From a bacterium (GTDB lineage: Bacteria > Cyanobacteriota > Sericytochromatia > S15B-MN24 > VGJW01), in the NCBI GenBank assembly GCA_021781555.1, contig JAJXWQ010000002.1, positions 1 to 64,000 of the forward strand: DNA of 64,000 nucleotides. The letters run 5' to 3'. Below, in pieces: positions 49,546 to 58,004 of this stretch (position 1 is the stretch's first letter; every line of letters starts with the position of its first letter). A program made the translations under genes and the position numbers. The notes below the pieces were generated by a model. The model was not told the DNA's origin. It made no database searches and saw only the letters and a list, made by a program, of their open reading frames with translations.

Positions 49546-49616
49546 AGGCGGCACCCAGATTCGAACTGGGGATGGAAGATTTGCAGTCTTCTGCCTTACC
49601 ACTTGGCCATGCCGCC
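49546..49616 (-). tRNA. tRNA-Cys (GCA)
   Basis: 71 bases on the minus strand: acceptor GGCGGCA paired with TGCCGCC, anticodon stem GAAGA/TCTTC with loop CTGCAAA (anticodon GCA), T loop TTCGAAT and discriminator U, as is usual for tRNA-Cys. CCA is not encoded. Confidence 0.93.
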
Positions 49617-49623
49617 AAGGGGA

Positions 49624-49696
49624 AGCGGGTGACGAGGCTCGAACTCGCGACATCCAGCTTGGGAAGCTGGCACTCTACCAACTGAGTTACACCCGC
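49624..49696 (-). tRNA. tRNA-Gly (CCC)
   Basis: 73 bases on the minus strand: acceptor GCGGGTG paired with CACCCGC, anticodon stem CCAGC/GCTGG with loop TTCCCAA (anticodon CCC), T arm GCGAG TTCGAGC CTCGT (one G-U pair), discriminator U. First of the three tandem tRNAs; seven bases from tRNA-Cys. Confidence 0.93.
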
Positions 49697-49716
49697 AAAT
49701 CCTGATTGGGTTCCGA

Positions 49717-49746
49717 ATCGTACCCTGGCCCCTTCGGGCCCGTCAA
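49717..49746 (-). promoter_or_regulatory. Promoter of the tRNA cluster
   Basis: On the minus strand TTGACG (49746-49741), an 18-base GC-rich spacer and TACGAT (49722-49717) lie about 20 bases before the first tRNA (Gly). Confidence 0.6.
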
Positions 49747-49770
49747 GGGGGGATGGAGATGTTACACATC

Positions 49771-49800
49771 TTGACATTTGCGACGCCAGGTTCGTAATAT
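49771..49800 (+). promoter_or_regulatory. Promoter of the gene at 49841
   Basis: TTGACA (49771-49776), an 18-base spacer and TAATAT (49795-49800): near-consensus housekeeping promoter, 40 bases upstream of the start codon. It is divergent from the tRNA promoter. Confidence 0.75.
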
Positions 49801-49840
49801 TTCTTTGCAATTTCAGTCGGTCCGGGAGGAGGAGGCGAGC

Positions 49841-50608
49841 ATGGCCCTGGAAATCAGCAGGCCGCTGTCCATCGTCGATCCGCTAGCCGCCGCGCCACCT
49901 TACGAGCAAACGATTGCCGACCGAGTGAAGGTCAGGGTCGTCAACGTCGCGAACTTCCAGGAGGCCACGCTGCGCAAGCTCGTGACGCCGCAAGTCGACA
50001 TCGACCAGGATCGCGGGGATGTGCGGATCACATCCAGCGGCCTGTCCCTGACCGAGGAACGCAGATCCATCGGCAAGGAGGCCATCCTGCTGGAGGTCGC
50101 AGCCCGCTACCGGCGGGGCGAAGGCGCGATCAAGCAGATCTACCGATATCTCGTGTTCACCGAGAACGGAACCACGTACTGCCAGCGGCTTCCGATGGGC
50201 TCGTGGGCTCCCACGGACCCCGACATCTGTCTGGAATGGCTGGGTCGCGGCGGGCTCCAGCAGGGAGACTTCGTGTTGCTTCCGCGCCGGCGGCTACCGA
50301 CGGGGGCGGCCGAGATCAAGCGGCCCCCGAAGCCTACCGCCCTGATGCGGGCCGTGGTGGCGGTGCAGCAGTTCATCGCCGAAGCCCTGCTCGATGACGA
50401 CGCCGGACGCTCCGAGTGGGAGCGCCTGATCGGCCGGCACGAGCCCGAAGACTGTCAGCTCTTCAAGAAGGATGCCCGCGTCTACCTGGTCGCCCCGCAC
50501 GACACGGTGTCGAGTCACCCCGAACACGCCCAGCTCCGGATCCCAGAGGGCACCTACGAGATCGTCGAGGATCGCGCCAGCGCCTACTGGAAGCGGGCCA
50601 TCGACTGA
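49841..50608 (+). CDS. Conserved-looking cytoplasmic protein of unknown function
   Basis: 255 residues from ATG 49841, which has GGGAGGAGGAGG just upstream; an in-frame ATG at 49778 lies inside the promoter and is excluded. The protein is soluble, with no signal peptide or membrane helix. The middle has beta-rich segments such as 'RVKVRVVNVANFQEATLRKL', 'DVRITSSGLSLTEERRS' and 'IYRYLVFTENGTTYCQRLP', and the C-terminal third is more helical ('VVAVQQFIAEALLDDD'). I recognise no family. A near-consensus promoter and strong ribosome site suggest high expression. It is monocistronic by position. Confidence 0.7.
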   Translation: MALEISRPLSIVDPLAAAPPYEQTIADRVKVRVVNVANFQEATLRKLVTPQVDIDQDRGDVRITSSGLSLTEERRSIGKEAILLEVAARYRRGEGAIKQIYRYLVFTENGTTYCQRLPMGSWAPTDPDICLEWLGRGGLQQGDFVLLPRRRLPTGAAEIKRPPKPTALMRAVVAVQQFIAEALLDDDAGRSEWERLIGRHEPEDCQLFKKDARVYLVAPHDTVSSHPEHAQLRIPEGTYEIVEDRASAYWKRAID

Positions 50609-50652
50609 TTTATCGCTGACCGCCCACGGAAGCCGCAGCGCCGCCTGGGTCC

Positions 50653-51510
50653 TCAGGCCGAGGCGTCGAGTTCGGCTCCCTTGGGCTGCGGTCCCATGAA
50701 GGCGATGGTCAGTGCGACCGTGAAGTACGCGTTGGCCAGGAAGGAGACCAGGGCGCCAAGTTCCGAAATCGCGCCGATCGACAGCGTACTGAGCGTGAGT
50801 CCCAGGGCGAGAGCCAGCCCCTCGGCGACGAGCAACGCCCCCAGCTTGCCCCAGTGACGGCGCACGAACGAGAAACTCGAGCGCCACGCCCGGGTCCAGG
50901 GCACCGCATCGACCACGACGGCCTGCTTCCAGACCAGCAAGAAGAACAGCAAGAGCCCCCAGGCGACGGCCCAGATGCCGATCCCTGCGGCCCAGCGCTC
51001 CACGATCTGCATCTGGGCCAGCGGGAGCGTGACCCCGCTGGAGAGGGCCTTTTGCAGGAGCGGAGCGTCGGGCAGCCCGGCAAAGCTCTGCAGCGCCAGC
51101 AGGACCGGGTAGAGCGTCGAAAGGGCCAGAAGCAGCATGACGAGCGTCCCCGCGAGCAAGGGCGCGAAATGCCTCCCGACACCGATCAGGAATGCGTCCC
51201 AGCCACCGCCTTCCCCGGCGTACGTCGCCCGGATCATCGCAAGCAGGCCAGCGGTCATGGCCAGGTTGATCAAACCGAAGGCGATGAGGGCCGGAAGGTT
51301 GCCGCCCCGCATGCCCGAAAGGAGCATTCGCCCGACGGCGAGGCCGACGAAGGGCGGGAGCATGAAGGAAGGGTGGCGGCGAAGCAGAAAGGCTGCCTGG
51401 CCGAAGGTAGTCCTGAGCGAGGGCACGATAGTACGCAACCATCTTCCGCGCCGGACAATGTGACGGAGGCCAGCGCGAGGGCGCCACTTCGGTTTAGAAT
51501 CCAGTTGCAT
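50653..51510 (-). CDS. Integral membrane protein of unknown function
   Basis: 285 residues from ATG 51510 (a GTG lies two codons upstream). After a basic N-terminus of about 45 residues there are about six hydrophobic helices, including 'LPALIAFGLINLAMTAGLLAMI', 'LLAGTLVMLLLALSTLYPVLLA' in part, and 'IGIWAVAWGLLLFFLLVW'. The segment 'VDAVPWTRAWRSSFSFVRRHWGKLGALLVAE'-type loop is typical of glycerophosphoryl-diester or DUF4013-like membrane proteins that contain 'A...S..L.R..W', but a family call is not secure. It is divergent from the CvpA-like gene 48 bases away. Confidence 0.65.
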   Translation of the reverse strand: MQLDSKPKWRPRAGLRHIVRRGRWLRTIVPSLRTTFGQAAFLLRRHPSFMLPPFVGLAVGRMLLSGMRGGNLPALIAFGLINLAMTAGLLAMIRATYAGEGGGWDAFLIGVGRHFAPLLAGTLVMLLLALSTLYPVLLALQSFAGLPDAPLLQKALSSGVTLPLAQMQIVERWAAGIGIWAVAWGLLLFFLLVWKQAVVVDAVPWTRAWRSSFSFVRRHWGKLGALLVAEGLALALGLTLSTLSIGAISELGALVSFLANAYFTVALTIAFMGPQPKGAELDASA

Positions 51511-51558
51511 CCGCACCGCTTCCGCAACCCGGATACCGAAGTTTCGCCAGTATATCAG

Positions 51559-52164
51559 ATGTCTGTGTTCGACCTGATCGCCCTTGCCATCCTGGCCTTC
51601 AACACGCTACGCGGCCTCGCCCGAGGACTCGTGCGGACCTCGTTCGGCCTGGCGGCCGTGTCCGTCGCGAGCTTCCTGGCCTGGGACCACCCGGAGTGGG
51701 GGCGGCCGATCGCCTCGGCCGTGGTCAAGCCCGGATCGCCGTGGTGGAACCTGGTGGCGCCATTCGCCGTTTGGGTGATCACCTTCGTCGCCCTCAACGC
51801 GATCGGCGCCGCCCTTCGGATGGCGCTGGACCAGACCCCCCTGCGGGCACTCGATCGGCTCGGGGGCGCGGCATTTGGCCTGGCGACGGGTATCGTCATC
51901 GTGGCGATTCCGCTGCTCCTGGTCGCCAGATTGCCGCTACTCCGCCAGGTCAAGCCGCTCCAGACGGCCCTCCACCGCTCGCTGGTCGCGACGGCCCTCG
52001 CTCCCGTCGTCCGCGTCCTGACGCCCCTTGGTTCGGGCGAACTGAAGGCACTGGCACCGGCGCTGGCCCGGGTCCAGCAGGCCAACCGGCTGACGGCTCA
52101 GGCCGGCGGACTCCGGTCCCTGGCCGGCCCGGCCGGCAAGCCAGCGGCGACCACGGGTCCTTGA
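51559..52164 (+). CDS. CvpA-family membrane protein
   Basis: 201 residues from ATG 51559. Four membrane helices cover about 1-135. The CvpA pattern is visible: 'MSVFDLIALAILAFNTLRGLARG', then 'PFAVWVITFVALNAIGAALRMAL' in blocks and 'LRALDRLGGAAFGLATGIVI', the last being the most conserved part of the family. CvpA proteins are small inner-membrane proteins tied to colicin V production, envelope stress and purine metabolism, without a proven molecular activity. The C-terminal 60 residues are variable. A partial repeat element follows the stop. Confidence 0.78.
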   Translation: MSVFDLIALAILAFNTLRGLARGLVRTSFGLAAVSVASFLAWDHPEWGRPIASAVVKPGSPWWNLVAPFAVWVITFVALNAIGAALRMALDQTPLRALDRLGGAAFGLATGIVIVAIPLLLVARLPLLRQVKPLQTALHRSLVATALAPVVRVLTPLGSGELKALAPALARVQQANRLTAQAGGLRSLAGPAGKPAATTGP

Positions 52165-52197
52165 GCGCGACGCCAGGTTTCATCATCCCTTCGGTGG

Positions 52198-52232
52198 GCA
52201 GCGAAGCGACCGCGCCAAGGGACCCGTTCAAA
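52198..52232. repeat. Interspersed repeat, partial copy
   Basis: GCAGCGAAGCGACCGCGC and the next 17 bases match the right half of copy A (16378-16412) with a few changes, including the GACCCGTTCAAA end. It fills part of the 104-base gap between the converging CvpA-like and GNAT genes. Confidence 0.6.
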
Positions 52233-52268
52233 TCCCCCCCCATCACAGGCAGGGCGAAATCCCGCTCG

Positions 52269-53342
52269 CTAGCGCGGCGGCGGCTCACAGAAGGCTGGTT
52301 TGAAGGCAGGCATGTCCTCGGGCTTGTGGGACGATACCGGCAACTCGAGCGTGATCGCGCCATCCTTGACCAGACACACGTCCTCGGTGACCAGCTGGAG
52401 TCCCGCGGCCTCGAGGGCCTGACGCTTGTGCGGATGGTATTGCATGCACCAGGTCAACGCCGCGCCCGGCGGATACCCGCGCAGCTTTCCCAGAGCGAAG
52501 GCCAGCAGCTCCCGGGCCAGGTCCGGATAGCCCGGATGGACGGTCAGCTGCAAGGTATGAGGGGCGGAATCGCTGCGGAACTGCGCCAGCACCCGCAGGT
52601 AGCCGACCAGCGAGCGCCCGGGACCGTCCACGACGTATCGGGTTTCCTCGCACTCGCGCATGCGACGACGCCAGAGTTCGAGACTGCGCTCGATCAGGCC
52701 GGCTTCGAAATCCGCCGGAGTCCGGCTGTCCACCAGGCGCACGGGAGCCGGGGTGCTGGCGACGTAAAGATCGGCCAGGAGCGCGGCGTCCTTTGCCCGC
52801 ATCGGGCGGAGCCCCGCCGGGGGCGGCACCGGGGTGAAACGGGACAGCAGATCCGAAGAGGCCTGGTAATACCCGACCGTGGCGTACGGGCGGAAACCCT
52901 CTTGACTGCATAGCGTCAGCCCCGCCTGGTTGCGTATGTCGATCTGCAGCGTGTAGGTCTGCACCCCCGCCCCCGCATAGGCCGCGAAGATGTAATCCAG
53001 CAACGCCCTGGCGATGCCCTGGCCGCGGAAGGACGGCGCGACCGCCAGGTAATCGACATGCCACCGCGTCTGGCTCTGGTTGCCCGGAGAGGTCTGGATG
53101 AAACCCGCGACCGTCCCGGATGTCTCGGCCACGTGGAGATTGAGCAGGTACTGGTACGGGTTGGGGAACAGTGCCAGCGCCCTGACCAGCGGGTAAACTT
53201 GCTGCCAGCGGCCGAACTGGCTGGTGAGCTCCACGCCGCGGCGCTCGTACTCCGCCGAGAATGCGTCGGCGAACATGGCCTTCAGCGCGGGAAGGTCCCG
53301 GTACCGAACCGGCCGGATCGTGACGCCATCCCCGGAGGCCAT
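52269..53342 (-). CDS. Tandem GNAT-domain acetyltransferase
   Basis: 357 residues from ATG 53342; AAGGAAGGA is nine bases upstream. The N-terminal half (about 1-165) is a GNAT domain with the acetyl-CoA loop 'VDYLAVAPSFRGQGIARALLDY'-type R-G-Q-G-I-A. The second half (about 180-350) keeps the fold pattern ('LTVHPGYPDLARELLAFAL') but has a weaker pyrophosphate loop, as expected for a degenerate second domain. GNAT proteins transfer acetyl groups to amines of small molecules or proteins; the substrate is unknown. It is monocistronic, between converging CvpA and divergent smpB. Confidence 0.83.
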   Translation of the reverse strand: MASGDGVTIRPVRYRDLPALKAMFADAFSAEYERRGVELTSQFGRWQQVYPLVRALALFPNPYQYLLNLHVAETSGTVAGFIQTSPGNQSQTRWHVDYLAVAPSFRGQGIARALLDYIFAAYAGAGVQTYTLQIDIRNQAGLTLCSQEGFRPYATVGYYQASSDLLSRFTPVPPPAGLRPMRAKDAALLADLYVASTPAPVRLVDSRTPADFEAGLIERSLELWRRRMRECEETRYVVDGPGRSLVGYLRVLAQFRSDSAPHTLQLTVHPGYPDLARELLAFALGKLRGYPPGAALTWCMQYHPHKRQALEAAGLQLVTEDVCLVKDGAITLELPVSSHKPEDMPAFKPAFCEPPPR

Positions 53343-53526
53343 ACTAGGGAATCCTTCCTTCCTGGTGGCGAAGGGCCCTGCGTGCTTTGAGCGTGGTTCG
53401 TCTTCCCGAAAGATCCGCCTACCGGCGCTTGCCCGGCCCCCCCAGGTTGCGACCCCCAAGATCCTGCCGGATAATGGCTCCTGGCGGCAAGCAAGACCGT
53501 CTTCATCATATCAAGGAAAGGGCCTG

Positions 53527-54054
53527 ATGGGCAACGCATCTCGTCCGGCGCCCCCTGGCACGGCGGGCCTCCGCGGGGGGAGCGCGGCGTCGCGCGGCCC
53601 CGATCGCAACATCACCGAAAACCGCCGGGCCCGGCACGAGTACCACATTCTCGAGACGCTCGAGGCCGGCATCCAGTTGACGGGTACCGAGATGAAGTCG
53701 ATCCGCAAGGGCCACATATCGATGGTGGATTCCTTCGCTCGCCTCGAAGGCTCCGAGGTGTGGCTGCACAACATGCACATCGCGCCCTACGAGCTGGGCA
53801 ACCGTTACAACCACGATCCGCTCCGCCCCCGCAAGTTGCTTCTCCACCGGGAGGAGATCCGGCGTCTGGTGGGCACCCTGGCGCAAAAGGGGCTCACCCT
53901 GGTTCCCCTGCGCATGTACTGGTCGGGCAACTGGGCCAAGGTGCAGCTCGGCCTGGCCAAGGGCAAGCTCCTCCATGACAAGCGCGAGGCCCTCCAGAGC
54001 AAGGAGGCCAAGCGGGAGGTCGAGAGGGCGCTCAAGGCCCAGGTCCGTGGCTAG
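53527..54054 (+). CDS. smpB: SsrA-binding protein SmpB
   Basis: 175 residues from ATG 53527, four bases after AAGGAAAGGG. The SmpB core starts near residue 35: 'ITENRRARHEYHILETLEAGIQLTGTE' in blocks, 'MKSIRKGHISM', 'HNMHIAPYE', 'RPRKLLLHREEI', and a basic tail with 'GKLLHDKREALQSKEAKRE'. SmpB binds tmRNA and brings it to stalled ribosomes. The first about 30 residues are a Pro/Ser/Gly-rich extension not usual in the family of about 150-160. No ssrA gene is seen in the window. Confidence 0.92.
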   Translation: MGNASRPAPPGTAGLRGGSAASRGPDRNITENRRARHEYHILETLEAGIQLTGTEMKSIRKGHISMVDSFARLEGSEVWLHNMHIAPYELGNRYNHDPLRPRKLLLHREEIRRLVGTLAQKGLTLVPLRMYWSGNWAKVQLGLAKGKLLHDKREALQSKEAKREVERALKAQVRG

Positions 54055-54075
54055 CCCGGTGGCGGTGCTGGCCGC

Positions 54076-54104
54076 TTGACCGGGGGGGCGCTCCCCCGTA
54101 TACT
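54076..54104 (+). promoter_or_regulatory. Promoter of the DUF177-rpmF-fab operon
   Basis: TTGACC (54076-54081), a 17-base spacer and TATACT (54099-54104) form a good housekeeping promoter 38 bases before the DUF177 start. Confidence 0.75.
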
Positions 54105-54141
54105 TCCTGATCCTTAGAACGCGGAAAGTTGCATTCCTTTT

Positions 54142-54618
54142 ATGTTGCTTGATGTTGCGGCCCTCTTGGCCTCGCCTACGCGGGTCACCAGGGGCGCGTT
54201 CCGGGAGAATGTCGAGGTCCCCGAGGACGTCGGCAGGCTCCAGTCTCTGGTGCTGGGCGGCTATGTCGCCGAGATCACCGGCGGGGAGCCATTCCTGGCG
54301 ATCAAGGGCGAGTTTCGCGCCGATCTCGAGTTGCTCTGCCACCGCTGCGGCAACCCGTTCGCCACCACCCACGACTTCGAGATCGACGAGACCCTCGAGT
54401 TGGTAGAAGAGCTGCCCGCGAGCGTCGAGGTCCAGGAATCCGTCTGGTCCAAGGGCAGCCTGGACCTTAGCGATCTGGTCCGGCAGAATCTTCTCTTGTC
54501 CTTGCCCACCTCGATCCTGTGCGGCTGCGCCCCGCTAAAGGACGCGCCTGGCAAGGATGTCGACCCCAGATGGCAGGCGCTGTCCGAGCTGCACCCTTCA
54601 TCCGAGGAGGATACCTAG
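54142..54618 (+). CDS. DUF177/YceD-family protein
   Basis: 158 residues. It matches the YceD/DUF177 family, usually encoded directly before rpmF: 'EITGGEPFLAIKGEFRADLELLCHRCGNPF' in blocks with a CHRC pair, and 'DLSDLVRQNLLLSLPTSILCGCAPL' near the C-terminus. The two Cys pairs may bind a metal. The family is linked to 23S rRNA or ribosome assembly in bacteria and plants. It is the first gene of the operon, with a good promoter upstream, and lies four bases before rpmF. Confidence 0.87.
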   Translation: MLLDVAALLASPTRVTRGAFRENVEVPEDVGRLQSLVLGGYVAEITGGEPFLAIKGEFRADLELLCHRCGNPFATTHDFEIDETLELVEELPASVEVQESVWSKGSLDLSDLVRQNLLLSLPTSILCGCAPLKDAPGKDVDPRWQALSELHPSSEEDT

Positions 54619-54622
54619 TCCC

Positions 54623-54811
54623 ATGGCCCAACCCAAGAAGAAAACGTCGAACTCCAAGCAGTGGCATCGCCGCTCCCAGTGGAAGGCGAAGGTTCCCAAC
54701 CTGACCACCTGCCCGCATTGCCACGCGCCCGCGCTTCCCCACACGATGTGCCAGAGCTGTGGCACGTACAAGGGCCAGCACGTGGTCGAGGTCGCCGGCC
54801 ACACCCACTAG
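54623..54811 (+). CDS. rpmF: Ribosomal protein bL32
   Basis: 62 residues from ATG 54623 (MAQPKKKTSNSKQWHRRSQW). It has the basic N-terminus of bL32 and the four-Cys zinc-binding variant: CPHCHAPALPHTMCQSC, followed by the usual 'GTYKGQHVVEV'. GGAGG sits near the end of the DUF177 gene. The order DUF177-rpmF-plsX is widely conserved and couples ribosome production with fatty-acid synthesis. Confidence 0.93.
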   Translation: MAQPKKKTSNSKQWHRRSQWKAKVPNLTTCPHCHAPALPHTMCQSCGTYKGQHVVEVAGHTH

Positions 54812-54866
54812 CCCTCGCAGCCCGAGCCGCCGTGCCCGTCCTCCGCGCCCGTCGCCGCCCGGGCGA

Positions 54867-55937
54867 ATGACGATCGACAGCCCCCTGACGATCGCGGTCG
54901 ACGCCATGGGCGGAGACTACGCGCCCGGGGAGATCGTCGCGGGTGCTCTGCTCGCCTTGCGGCAGCACCCCGACCTGGCGATCGTGCTCGTCGGCGACGA
55001 GGCCAAGGTGAAAGCGGAACTCGCGACGCAGTCCAGGCACGATCGCCTCGCGATCGTCCACGCCAGCGAGGTCGTCGCGATGAACGAAGCAGCCTCCGCC
55101 GTGCGACGCAAGCGCGACGCCTCGATCATGCGGGCGATGGACCAGGTCAAGGAAGGCGCCGCGCAGGCGGTGGTGGCGGCTGGCTCCACCGGGGCCGCCA
55201 TGAGTGCGGCCTTGCTGCGCTGGGGGCGGATCCAGGGGATCGAGCGACCGGCGATCGCCGCGGTCATGCCTACGCTCAAGGGACCCTGCGTCGTGCTGGA
55301 TGTCGGCGCCAACGTCGACTGCCGGCCGGAGTGGCTGGTGCAGTTCGCCTTGATGGGTGCCGCATACTCGCACCAGGTCCTCAAGGTCGAAACCCCGCGT
55401 GTAGGGCTGCTCAACATCGGCGAGGAGCCCGAGAAGGGCGATGATCTTTCGCTGGCGGCCCACCGCCGCCTGGCGGAACTGGACCCCAGCCACCATCAGA
55501 CCCAGGCCACGCTGCCCTGGCGCTTCGTGGGCAACATCGAGGGCCGGGCGATCTGGCAGCAGCCCGCCGATGTGGTGGTTGCCGACGGTTTCGTCGGCAA
55601 CACCGTACTCAAGACGGCCGAGGGCGTTGCCGGAATGGTCAGCCGCATGCTCCGCGAGGAGATCGATCACGGCGGCCTGCGCGCCAAGCTTGGCGCCCTG
55701 CTCATGACCGGCGCCTTCCGGGGACTGCGGCGCCGCACCGATCCGGCGGAGTACGGGGGAGCGCTCCTGCTCGGCGTGGACGGAGTCTGCGTGATCTCCC
55801 ACGGGAGCAGCCGCGCCCAGGCGGTAGCCAGTGCGATCCGGGTTGCGATGGAAGCCTTGAGAACCGACGCAGTGGGGCTGATCCGCGCTACGATAGGTTC
55901 CATGAACGCACCAGCTAGCGGAGAGCACAGTTCATGA
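54867..55937 (+). CDS. plsX: Phosphate acyltransferase PlsX
   Basis: 356 residues from ATG 54867. Family motifs are clear: 'LTIAVDAMGGDYAPGEIV', 'VVAAGSTGAAMSAAL', 'VVLDVGANVDCRPEWL', 'RVGLLNIGEEPEKGDD', 'VVADGFVGNTVLKTAEG' and 'GALLLGVDGVCVISHGSS'. PlsX converts acyl-ACP to acyl-phosphate, the donor for PlsY in phospholipid synthesis. It lies 55 bases after rpmF and overlaps fabH by four bases (ATGA). Placed in the standard plsX-fabH-fabD-fabG order. Confidence 0.94.
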   Translation: MTIDSPLTIAVDAMGGDYAPGEIVAGALLALRQHPDLAIVLVGDEAKVKAELATQSRHDRLAIVHASEVVAMNEAASAVRRKRDASIMRAMDQVKEGAAQAVVAAGSTGAAMSAALLRWGRIQGIERPAIAAVMPTLKGPCVVLDVGANVDCRPEWLVQFALMGAAYSHQVLKVETPRVGLLNIGEEPEKGDDLSLAAHRRLAELDPSHHQTQATLPWRFVGNIEGRAIWQQPADVVVADGFVGNTVLKTAEGVAGMVSRMLREEIDHGGLRAKLGALLMTGAFRGLRRRTDPAEYGGALLLGVDGVCVISHGSSRAQAVASAIRVAMEALRTDAVGLIRATIGSMNAPASGEHSS

Positions 55938-57013
55938 CTTTCGAGGTCGCCATCACCGGGGTCGGATACCGGGTGCCGGAGCGGGTGGTTCACAACCGCG
56001 AGTTCGAGGCCCGCATGGCCACCACCGACCAGTGGATTTCCGAGCGCACGGGCATCCGCGAGCGGCGCATTGCCGATCCCGAGGTGGCCCTGAGCGATCT
56101 GGCGATTCCCTCGGGCCGGCAGGCCCTGGATCATGCAGGGCTCGACCCGAAGGATATCGACCTGGTCATCTGCGGTACCAGCACCCCCGATATGCTGATG
56201 CCCTCGACGGCGGCCATCACCGCGCACGCCCTGGGTTGCACCCGGGCCGCGGCTTTCGACCTCGAGGCGGCCTGCTCGGGTTTCGTCTACGCGCTGGTGG
56301 TTGCCGAGCAGTTCATCCGGACCGGGACGTACCGAAACGTCCTGGTCATCGGCGGGGATATCCTGAGCAAGTTCATCAACTGGGACGATCGCGGGACGGC
56401 GATCCTGTTCGCCGACGGGGCGGGGGCAGCGGTCCTATCGCGGTCGGATCGGCACGGGTTCCTGGCCTCGACGCTCGGAGCCGACGGCGCGGGTCAGGAC
56501 CTGATCCAGATTCCCCTCGGCAGCCGGACGCCTCCCTCCGGGGACAAGAGCTTGCACGTGGTCCACATGAAGGGCCGCGAGGTCTACAAGTGGGCGGTCG
56601 ACAACGTTCCCAAGATCCTCGCGCAGGTTGCAGATGCGGCGGAACTCACTCCGGCCGACTTCGACCACATCATTCTCCACCAGGCCAACCTCCGGATCAT
56701 CGAGGCCGTCTCCAAGCGGCTGGGCCTGCGCTCCGACCAGATGATCGTCAACGTGGATCGGATGGCCAACACCTCGGCGGGCACCATCCCGATCGCCCTG
56801 GCCGAGGCGGCCGACCAGGGGCGTATCAAGCCCGGGGATCGTCTGTGCCTCCTCGGTTTCGGCTCAGGCCTCACGTGGGCGGCCACGGCCTTGACCTGGA
56901 CCGCACCCCGGCCTCGCTCGGCGCTGGCCCGGACCGCCACGACGGGTCAAGAGCCATTCGTCACGGCGCCCGACCGCTCGGATCCCGGCGTGCTGCCATC
57001 CAGGTCACTGTAG
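55934..57013 (+). CDS. fabH: Beta-ketoacyl-ACP synthase III FabH
   Basis: 359 residues. The Cys-His-Asn triad is present: Cys in DLEAACSGFVYAL, His in IILHQANLRIIE and Asn in VDRMANTSAGTIP. 'VITGVGYRVPERVV'-like N-terminus and 'ISERTGIRERR' agree with KAS III, which joins acetyl-CoA to malonyl-ACP to start fatty-acid synthesis. The last about 40 residues, after LTWTAPRP, extend beyond the usual 320 and are Pro/Arg/Ser-rich, probably disordered. It starts within the plsX stop codon and ends 29 bases before fabD. Confidence 0.93.
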   Translation: MTFEVAITGVGYRVPERVVHNREFEARMATTDQWISERTGIRERRIADPEVALSDLAIPSGRQALDHAGLDPKDIDLVICGTSTPDMLMPSTAAITAHALGCTRAAAFDLEAACSGFVYALVVAEQFIRTGTYRNVLVIGGDILSKFINWDDRGTAILFADGAGAAVLSRSDRHGFLASTLGADGAGQDLIQIPLGSRTPPSGDKSLHVVHMKGREVYKWAVDNVPKILAQVADAAELTPADFDHIILHQANLRIIEAVSKRLGLRSDQMIVNVDRMANTSAGTIPIALAEAADQGRIKPGDRLCLLGFGSGLTWAATALTWTAPRPRSALARTATTGQEPFVTAPDRSDPGVLPSRSL

Positions 57014-57042
57014 ATGCTCGAATCCAGCTTCGGAGGTGCCAG

Positions 57043-57984
57043 GTGATCGCATACGTGTTTCCGGGCCAGGGTGCCCAGACCGTGGGAATGGGCAAGGATC
57101 TCTACGAACGCTTTCCCGAGGCTCGAGCGGTCATCGATGCCGTCGAGAGCCGTTCCGGCCTCCCGCTCAAGCGCCTCATGTGGGAGGGGCCTGCAGACGA
57201 CCTCACGGCCACCCAGCATGCCCAGGTCGCGCTGTTTGCCTGCGGTGTCGCGGCATTCAAGGTGCTCGAGGCCAAGGGCGCTCCCCCGCCCACGATGGTC
57301 GCCGGCCACTCCCTCGGGGAGTACACCGCGCTCGTCGCCGCGGGTGCCCTCGATCTGGGCCCCGCCACCGACCTGGTGACCCTGCGCGGGCAAAGCATGG
57401 CCAAGGCGCCGCCAGGAACCATGGCCGCGGTCCTCGGCATGGCTCCCGACCAGCTCACCCGGCTCTGTGCCGACGTTCCGGGCAAGGTCGTCGTGGCCAA
57501 CTACAACACCCTCGACCAGCTGGTCGTCTCGGGCGAGGTCAAGGCGGTCGAAGCCCTGCACGACGCGGCCCGCCGGGCCGGTGCCAAGCGCGTCGTGATG
57601 CTCAATGTCGGCGGAGCATTCCACTCTCCGCTCATGGCGCCTGCCCTCGGGCCCCTGTCTGCGGCCCTGCGCGAGGCTCCGTGGAAGGACACCACGGTTC
57701 CGGTGGTGCACAACGTGGACGCGACCCCCAACACCCGGGCAGACCGCTTCGCCGACCGTCTGACGCGCCAGCTCGAGAGCAGCGTGCGCTGGGTCGACTG
57801 CGTTGGCGCGATGAGGGATGGGGGCATCCGGATGTTTGTCGAGCTCGGCGCCGGCCGCACCCTGGCAGGACTGATCCGCAAGATCGATCGCTCGCTCCAG
57901 GCGGTCGTGGTCGAGGACGGGATCTCGCTGGACAAGACCCTTGCGGACCTCAGCGCCTTGGCCAGAGAGCCCCTGGTGCGGTGA
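57043..57984 (+). CDS. fabD: Malonyl-CoA:ACP transacylase FabD
   Basis: 313 residues from GTG 57043, six bases after GGAGG. Motifs: 'VFPGQGAQTVGMGKDLY' at the N-terminus, the active serine in GHSLGEYTALVAAG, the Arg in LRGQSMAKAPPGTMAAVLG, and the catalytic His in GGAFHSPLM. FabD loads malonyl groups onto ACP. It lies between fabH and fabG on the same strand with short gaps; its stop is 20 bases before fabG. Confidence 0.94.
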   Translation: MIAYVFPGQGAQTVGMGKDLYERFPEARAVIDAVESRSGLPLKRLMWEGPADDLTATQHAQVALFACGVAAFKVLEAKGAPPPTMVAGHSLGEYTALVAAGALDLGPATDLVTLRGQSMAKAPPGTMAAVLGMAPDQLTRLCADVPGKVVVANYNTLDQLVVSGEVKAVEALHDAARRAGAKRVVMLNVGGAFHSPLMAPALGPLSAALREAPWKDTTVPVVHNVDATPNTRADRFADRLTRQLESSVRWVDCVGAMRDGGIRMFVELGAGRTLAGLIRKIDRSLQAVVVEDGISLDKTLADLSALAREPLVR

Positions 57985-58004
57985 GCCCACCGGCAGGAGA
58001 ACAC

